Shown piece by piece: positions 13,401 through 22,400 of a DNA stretch of 64,000 nt. The DNA comes from Neodontobutis hainanensis. Its lineage: Eukaryota; Chordata; Actinopteri; Gobiiformes; Odontobutidae. The stretch lies in contig JALDNG010000038.1 of the NCBI GenBank assembly GCA_024349245.1, positions 2,244,001 to 2,308,000 of the forward strand, in the 5' to 3' direction. The position numbers and the translations under genes are program-made. Each line of letters begins with the position of its first letter. Positions within the stretch are counted from its first letter, which is position 1. The notes under the pieces were generated by a model that saw nothing but the letters and a program-made list of their open reading frames with translations, did not search any database and was not told the DNA's origin.

Positions 13401-16400
13401 CATATATTACCCTATAAAGCAGTGCCGGTAACCACGTGGACCCACACTTTGTTATACATTATATCATTACCATGTCCTATCTTTGGTTTGTATTGTCTGG
13501 GTTTCTTTATAGTTTATTACATCAGAGAAATTATTTAATTTAGTTTAATCAGTTACAGTTTGTTTCTTCCCGTAGTGTCTCCATCCCAGAGGTAGTTCCA
13601 GTAACATGTAACTAGTGAACAGGATGTGCCCTGCCTCACAGTTTTAAACACTGACAAACAACTTGGATTTCATCATTTTCTTTGTATAATGAACCCAATT
13701 TACTTTTGTGGATTACTATTGTGTTACTAAAGCCAGCTGTGGATCAGGATCAGCTTGTACTTATTATAGTGTCCACAAACATTTTCCTATTCTTATCAAG
13801 CTTTTTCAAAATACATTTAAAACCTGAAAGTAAATTACATATTATTGCCAACGCTCTCATCAGAAATGATTCATCTATTTTATTTCAAAAACAAAAAGGC
13901 AATTATTCTATCTATACACCTTTTTATTTAACTTGTAATTCCCAATTTTTTTTCCATTTCAAGATTTTCAAACCATTTACTCACTACATTTAACACAAAC
14001 ACATTCAACAGAAATTGTTTGTTATTGAAAAAGATGAGCCATTAACGAGTCTGAAAGCAAGCAACTTTGTTTTAATAGAAATGATGTATACAATTATTTA
14101 AAGCTTTTCCAAGGATTTTATACAACACTGTGATCACTTGACTTTAAAGATAAAATGTTACTAATGTCAAACCCACATTTTTTACTTTAATGCACCGTTG
14201 ATATTGATTTTAATGGTATAGTGTTTGTACTCTGTTTAAATAAACAAGCTCTAAAATGTAAAAAATCTGATATGACTAGTATAAACGCTGCCAACACGGA
14301 TCCAGGGAAACGGGCCAAGCTCAGCTGTAGCTCAGGTTGTTTACCGCCGCCGCTCTTTGGCAGGTGACCAGATATCATTTGACAGCTTCGTTCCGCTCTG
14401 ATGATAAACATGACAATCCTATCCTGGAGCTCACTGCTACTGTGGCCTCTTCACAGTCTGCAAATTTAACCACCACTGATTTTAGGGCTTGCTGCTTTGT
14501 CTGAAACATTGTCAGTAATTACACAGACGAGTGACAAATGCCGGGGGCTGGAGGAGGTAGCCAGAGACCTGCTTCTGCCAGGTGCTTTTGTAGAGACTGG
14601 GTCAGTGTGTATCTGTCTCACACTCTACTGTACAGGCAGGCTCCTCATGGATTTAGTTGAGAAGTTTCATAGCTGTGCCATTTTTGGGAAACATTTCAAC
14701 AAGATAGACATTGATAGATGAACAAGCTACGCCGCCAGTATTTGTATGTGATACTTGAGTTTGAACTGTGCAATATATTTCATTTCTGATGGATTTTTCT
14801 GCACAATCTACTGTTGCATTAGTAATTTTTAGGATATATATCCACTAAAAGACTTGGAAACAAATAATGCTCACTTTTGGGACTCTTAACCTCTCAAAAC
14901 AATTTCCAGATTATTGTCGTAAATCACTCAGAATCAGGCTAAAGGCTTTCAATGTTGATTTGAATGAGGATATATATTTTTTAAATGGCGTAGTTTTTAC
15001 AAATACAGTACTTTTGATCAACCAAGTTACTGACTTCTAGCCCAAGAGGATTACGTTAATGTAATTTATTTTTTTTTATCTCCAGTGTCATTTGTTTGTT
15101 GTAATTATATAACAGTATTTTCCAAAATTATATGTTTGAGGTCATTCTTGGCCTTCTGACGTTGCCGAAAAGATTAGTTTTTGCCTCATTACGTGAGGAA
15201 CTTAGTTGAACTGCATGTTTTTTCTTTTGTGATTGTGCAATGGCATCGTCTTTTTTCTGGCTTATTAAACACAGTAATTGCCAATGGAATGAGAATAAGT
15301 TGTGCAATAATCACACAGCTATTGTTGTGCTGTGCGGTTTTTCAAATGTTTGATTTTATATCACACCACAGCAATTCTATAGAAAATTTGACCCAATAGT
15401 TTAATTAAACAGCCTAATTCTGATGTTTTTATCTAATCAAATTACTAGACCTGAATAGTGTTTTGTGAGTGTATATAGCTTAGATCTTGACATTGCCTAG
15501 ACAAAAAGGTCACCAAATGGATTTAATTAAACAAGTAGGTAAGAGCCTCCCATTGGATAATTATGTTAATTAAACCCTAACTGATGCAGTGACTAGTTTC
15601 TCATTTCTTCAACAACCATGTTGGAAAGGTTGTGTAAAAGTTATAAATGTGTTTCAGAAGGGTCAAGTTATGGACACCTACCAAAGAAAACATCTAAAGA
15701 GATTCCTGAAACAACTTCAGTTGGGTTAAAACTGTCCGATATATTATTAAAAACTGGAAGGAAAGTGGGGAACATCATCTTTGAGGAAGAAATGTGGTCG
15801 AAAAATAATCTTGAATGATTGTGATCACTTTAACATTTGGTAAAATGAAAGTATAACTCATGTTAATTGTGAAAGTAAGAGCATTCCACAAACACAATGT
15901 GAAGGTTATGTGATCTGATGAGTCCAGACTGACCCTGTTCCAGACTGATGGGTATTATCAGAAATGATGGGATGCACCCATCATGCCTAGTGCATACAAT
16001 ACATGCCTGTGGGAGCAGTGCTATGATCTGGTGCTGCTACAAATGATCATCCATCAATGGAATAACCTGAGTAACTTTTTTGATTTCTCTTTGAAGCACT
16101 GGAAAAGCTTTCAAATGTACCCATTATGTGCATAGATTTAGTAGCCGAGTTGCTGTTGTGAGATTTAGCTTCAAAACAAACAAAATAAATTGGCGCAAAT
16201 AATATAAATGCATTTTGGCAATAAAAGAAAATAACTGTACATATAAGAGCAAATGAAAAACGGAAAGAAATAAGTCAGAAGATTCCATAAAAGGTTACTT
16301 ACATGTGTTCTTTTTCCTCTGTATTTCAGGATATTGTTGGACAGAGCACATACAGACCTAGACTCTGACCCGGAGCTCGTCTCTCCACTTCCAAACTCTC

Positions 16401-19400
16401 AACTCCACAACTCCAGTACCTCAGAAACCAATACCTCAAACCCTGCCTCCCGTCCCGCCACATCTCCCCTGTTGACATCTTCAAAAACACCCGTGGACCT
16501 CAGTCAGATCTTTTTGAACATTAAAGCGTGCCGCTGGAGGCACTTCCGACCACGGACGCTATCCCGTCACCACCCACTGGGGTCAGGAAACTTGTGTCGT
16601 AGTGGATTTAGGGATTTAAGCCGGACTGTGTCAGGACTAACGCGGGGCCTTTCTGGAGGATCCCAGGGCCGGACTGGCTCAGGCCAAGTCCAGGTTAACG
16701 GTAAGTGTTTTGTTTTGTTTTTGTTTTTTTTTACATCCTGCTCTGCTTTGCATTTTAATGTGTGCTTGACTGCATTGGGAAAGTTTTTTTTCTTTAACTG
16801 ACAGTTATGGATTTGAGTGGAGACATTTTGGTGCACTATAGAGTAGGAAGTTTGTATTTTACAGAGCTAAAAAGTGAGGAATAAGTTCCAAGGTTAACTC
16901 ATAGCAGTGGCAATGTATGTTACACTGTTTTTTATTTCTTGTGTGTGCTCTATAATATCAAATGGGCAATTAATAATAATAATAATAATAATCTTTATTT
17001 TTATATAGCGCTTTTCCACCTACTGTAGTAGGCACTCAAAGCGCTTTACACACATTAAACTATTACCAGTGTTACAGAACTTCACTGGAGGCAATGTAGG
17101 TTAAGTGTCTTGCCCAAGGACACAACGACAGTATGCGGGGGAGAGCGGGATGTTATTATGTTTTGGGATGTTTCAAGCAGGGATCGATCTGCCCACCCGC
17201 AGGTCGAAGGACCGTCGCGCTACCCACTGAGCTATACTGCCGCCCTAATTAGCAAAATTATATTCTCATTGTGTACATTTATCTGTCTGTTCAAACTGGA
17301 GTTTGATAATAATGTTAATGTTGTATGGCTTGTAATCCGTTAGAACTGTAGCTTCAGTTCTGCTTAAACATACATACATGTACATTTGGTTATAATGGTT
17401 TTTACAATATTGTTCTTAAAGGTGGGACAAAATATTGGCGGCATTGTTGTTTGGGTCATTATCGTGAAGCAGATATTGTGATATTTGTTAAAAGGACATT
17501 GTCACTAGAAATGGGTTCTTGTGGATATAAAGATATGATGGTTATGTGCAAAAGAGGGAGTAAACAAAAATTATTTTTCAGATAAATTACAGGCAATAAT
17601 ACTTAGCAAAGAAATAAGGCATAAAATCCAAACTGTACTGTACAATACTAAAATATAAAATGTTGTCTTGTCATTGAATGGGAAAGCCTTCTTTACATAT
17701 AACATTTAAAAGTCTTCAGTTATTTGATTTTGGGTTTGTCATAAGGCTGCAGTATATCACAAATGTATTTTTTTTTTTTATCAACAAGACCTTTGATACA
17801 TTCTTCCAACAAGTAGCCCATGAGAGCTTTACCACTAGTTTTGGATATAATAATCCAATTTCACTATGGATTCAGTTCATATCCTGCAGCTTGTTAATTA
17901 ATCACTGTGTATTATTGATGCAGCCATGTGTTTTCAGACTTGATCTGTCAGTCTCTTTGAGCGGAGTGAAGGGTATAAGTCCTAGTATTTGTCTTTGTAC
18001 AAAGGAGAATGGACTCCTGAGCTCGGTGCAGTGGAGCGCCGCGCTGCTCTTGTGTAACACTTTTGATGAGGTGCCTCGGAGGTAGATTGCTGTGCTCCAG
18101 TCTGGACTCCCACGCTGCCGTAAAATCACATCAACTGTTCACTCTCAGACCTTGTTTTCATATTACACAGCATTACCTCCCACTCCCGCCGCTTTGGGCC
18201 GCTTGATTAGAAGCAGTCCTATGCAGAGAGGTTCATAAGTCGACTGTGGCTGTAGTGGGACGCTGTGAATGAGCCAAGGATTATGAAGTTTGTGATGAAG
18301 TGGACAGACGTTTGGCTTTGATTGTTTTGGGCTTCGTTATATGCGACTTGGTGAGCAACACGGGATACTGAAAGAGTACATATTAACTCAATAAGTCTGA
18401 AAAGTCTATTCTGGCAGATGTGATTTGGGGAAAAATGGTTGACTGTAGTAAAAGCTTGTGTAGCTGGTGATTTTACCAGCACATATTAAATTGTAAAGGG
18501 CGTACTGAACGCTTATACAATTAAAACCCATGTTGTTGCTTTAAAATTTTTAAAACAGAAAATGACACGCACATCCAAAGCCAGTGGGCCTGTGTGCTGG
18601 AACCAGAAAAACAAGTAAAGCACAGAATTTTTATTTTTTTTTTAAACCACATGTGACATTTCATCCTCTGACAAAGGGCACTTCCCCAAAACGTCATTTG
18701 TTTAGCCCGTATATTATTATTCTTTTTCAATGCTATTGCATAGAAACTCTCGGAAAAAGAGCAGAATATGTGCAAAGATAAAATCTGATGACTTAAGTCA
18801 CATTTTCAAAATGTGTGTCTCGTGGAAAAACTTTCTAAAACTTTGGTCTCTATTTAAATCTGTGAACCTTTGAGAAATGATTCATGCAGAACAGCAACAT
18901 TTAATCTATGTGAGCGATGCCTTATTTACAGCAGATGTAATTACTCCCACTTTCATGTTGTTTTTAGTAATTAAGGTGAAAAATGTATGTAATTTGGTGT
19001 GAGTCTTCTCCTGGTGCTGAGTCGTGAGGCACTGGAGCTATGTGTAGAGTATATAGATCTATTCTGTGTCCTACATGTTATAACAGCTGCATGTTGCCAT
19101 TTATTTTCATGTTTTGCACAGTTAAACGTAAGTTCCACCACTTTAATATGTAAAATGTCTTCAGCTTTTATAGACATCGACATTTGTTGTTCACGTTATC
19201 AAGAGCTGAAGATTACAACTTACCCTTTTAAAGCCTATGTTTATTTTCTCAATCTGTGGTTGTCTTCTACCTGGTACTAAGACTACAAACTGTCAAAATG
19301 TGGCACAAACCTCATACCTGACAAAGGTAATTGTGGAAAAGAAATAAGCGTAATCACATCTAAAATGTCACAAAGCATCCACAGTTTTGTCATTATGGGT

Positions 19401-22400
19401 ATTTCGTAGCCTATTTTGTAGCCTATCACTGAAGGCAGCCAGCTTTGATTGTAAAGGGCTTTATGTTTGACCTATTGCTTCTCAGTTCGATTCATTTTGT
19501 AAAGTTTCTGCAGTGTTTTCCACAGAGAGTGTCTAGTGCTTACATCACCGAGGACACCATGTTTTTGTTAGTTATTGTAGGGCTGCACAATATGTTGTAT
19601 ATATTGTGTTTATGTATACGTGTCCATTTAATCAAATTATTGTGCGTACCTGTTTGATTTAGTCCCGGTTCAGTCTTTAATATTGATGTAGTTCCTGCTT
19701 TGACGTGTAAAGTTAGTCCAGAAGGAAACGCTGTAAATGACGCTATGAATATATAATTTACCCATCACAAAATCTATTTTCTGGTTCATGTTCAGACTAT
19801 GGTGGGCCGTCTGTTTCTCTTCAAGGTAAAGGAAACGCTTGTCGCTGCAGATAAAGTTTTTATTGAAATAAGTGAGATTAAACTCTTTTCAGCCAGATAT
19901 GATTTGGTTATTGAAATAAAAACTAGATTTATTGAACTGTGTAACTTTAATTTCCCTGAAGGTTTGCGAGTTTTAAAACAGATTCTTAATTCCTAAAGTT
20001 ATTTATTAAAAAAATGTTTTTGATTAATTTGAGAAGTGGTTAATGATTTTGAGTTAAATGAATTTCCATTTGCTTACATGATTAATGCAAGGAATCTGTT
20101 TGGCCTTGGGTAAAAAAGGCAAAAACTTTGACTTGATTTTGGATTAGTGTTATTAGAACACTCGTACAGCCTCACACCATGAAGGTTGTTGGTTCTAATC
20201 CTTTGTTGCAGTTGTATGTTCCTCCTATGGCTTTTGGCAAACTGTCTTTTGGAGCTCTTGCCTGAGGTTGTCCTTTTTATAAACTAAACTCCCAAAAGTT
20301 TTTTTTATTAAATGTAGTCTTGTTTTTGGTTAAAGCTCTTGTTTTATTCAGTTGATTTTAGGGGGAACCTGTCCCATTAATTTTGTCAATATCGGAGTAG
20401 ATTTTGAGGAGAAGCTATACACAATACCTTCAGTTTTAAGTATTACAATACTTTTTGTTTTGCTTTTTTTGCGGCCGTCACAGTTTAATTGGCCGTTAGA
20501 GTCACCTAAATAAATGGAAAACACTACATACAGACAATATTGTTAGAGTCAGGAGGCAGGAAGAATTTATTATAAAGTGAATATAGTTTTTTTAAATATC
20601 CTTTTATATTATGTCAGTGTTTTTACATTTATCATGAGAAGTCTTAACTAAAACAAACATTATCAGGTTAAGGTTTTCGGTTGATGTAGGTTTTTGTTTT
20701 GATATTGTTTTTTTGGTTTTATTTTGTACAACCGTAGTGCAGTGTGATTATTGTCCTATCTTATTTAGTGCTAGTTTTGACGGTGTTTGTGCTTGTGTCC
20801 ACAGTGTTCACAGCGGAGCAGTACCAGCAGCACCAGGAGCAGCTGGCCCTAATGCGGCGGCAGCAGCTGCAGCAGAGCCAACAACAACAACAACAGCAGC
20901 AGCAGCAACAACAACAACAGGCCAACAACACGGCACCAGTGGCCGTCACACAGGTCGATACCAAACACATGCACCACACACAAAAAAAGTGCAAAGAGGG
21001 TGTGTTTCTAAAGTAAAGTGAGTCAACTTTCCTGGGACGGGGAGCAGAAAACACTGTATTTTCTTTTTTAAGCAACAGCTGAGACTGTTCACTTTTTTTC
21101 CAAATTGGGATAAATGTGCTGGTTTGACTAAAAGGCCCCAGAATTGTCCCAGTTTGGACATGATTTTAGTTGAAGGTCAGTAAAGCTGTTGGAGGAAATG
21201 TAACAGAGTCTGTTCCCAGCGCAGATTAATGCTTCTGGCTCGGGTCCGGTTTGGCAGCGTTGGTGCTGAGCTCAGTGCTTTGCGTAGTTTGAGACATTTG
21301 AACAAAGCAGGGTACTCTCTGACTCAGGCCAACTTCAATCGATCAAAACGGGAGCGAAAGAAAACCTACTGTAAAATCAGAAAGTGTCTCGGGGCTACTA
21401 AATGAGTTTCTTTCGCTTTGAGATGGCTACAACTGCTGTTTTTAGCTCAACCAAGGGATGTCTCAAAGAAGAAAAAGAATGAATACTTCACTATTGCACT
21501 ATTTCTTAGTCTTTAAGCTTGATCCTATTATGAAAACGTATTTAAAAATGTTCTTTTATGTTGTTTTTTCATACATACCGGGTCCTTAAGAGAAATTAAA
21601 TCCTCATGTTCAGATTATTTATTCTTAAATTTCAGCATTCCTTTAAATAAGCCTATAGATCTTTCAACGTTTTAACATTTTACCTCAAAGCTTGTTCATG
21701 GGTTTAGCTCTAAAATGACTTGGACACAGAATATGTACTATAAGAGCATATATTCTAGATGTTTTTAGAAGATTTCAGCTCTGAAAGTGACTCCAGCTTG
21801 TGGTTTTTGAAGTGTTGCAGTTGTCCTTACTGACTCTTCTGGTTGTGTTTTCTCTTCAGGCCCTGGCCTCTAAGACTCTGGACCAGGCCAGCGCTCAGTT
21901 CGCCGCCTCAGCCCTCGTCACCAGTGACCAGCTGCTGGCCTTCAAGTCCAAAGACGAGCCGGTGTTGGCCAGTGGCGTCAACGGGGTCCTAACCAACGCA
22001 GGTGAGTCAGAAATTAACGTAGAAGCTGTTTTTGATGTATAAACCAGTGAGCATTAGGCCTTCATCTTTTATTCTGCAGTCTTGAACTAGAGGCTTTAAT
22101 GCTGCTGTGTTTTATTTAAAAAGTAAAAAATATGATGGGTTTATTTGTCCCATTCATGTTCTCAACGTAAACCTAAGAAAAACAAAAGGCACCTTTGCAA
22201 CACAATGCGGTCCATTACCACCACAGGCTCAGAAATTACTCCAGAGTTGCATCAACAGTCGACTGAACACGTGCCGCTTGATAAAAATAGCTCCATTGCA
22301 CGATGCTGCTATTGGGTTGCGTTAGATTCGGCAGGAGACGCTCTGAAAGCATTTGTCACTAAATGAGCTGTCAGTCAAATCTTTCAAGTGTTTTTCCAAC

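Larger units (their letters stand above)
12461..16329 (+). other. epc1: epc1 long intron with transposon relics
   Basis: The 3.87-kb intron contains the hAT-like fragment at 12619-12980 and the Tc1-like relic at 15600-16075. The 14280-14660 part is less AT-rich and holds GATAAACA (forkhead-like) and GTAATTAC (homeodomain-like) motifs; it might be a conserved non-coding element, which only alignment can show. Confidence 0.65.

Noticed and set aside
13682..13993. 103-codon open frame in an epc1 intron
   Set aside because: Phe/Leu/Ile-rich translation of AT-rich intron with no family resemblance.
16971..17245. Functional tRNA gene on the - strand
   Set aside because: The A- and B-box regions are present, but the sequence does not fold as a full tRNA and continues into a SINE body with an (ATT)n tail.
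19578..19593. hAT terminal repeat TAGGGCTGCACAATAT
   Set aside because: Only one end is present; no partner terminus or target duplication within about 1 kb.
20761..21075. - strand open frame with a poly-cysteine run opposite exon 10
   Set aside because: It is the complement of the CAA/CAG tract in another frame.
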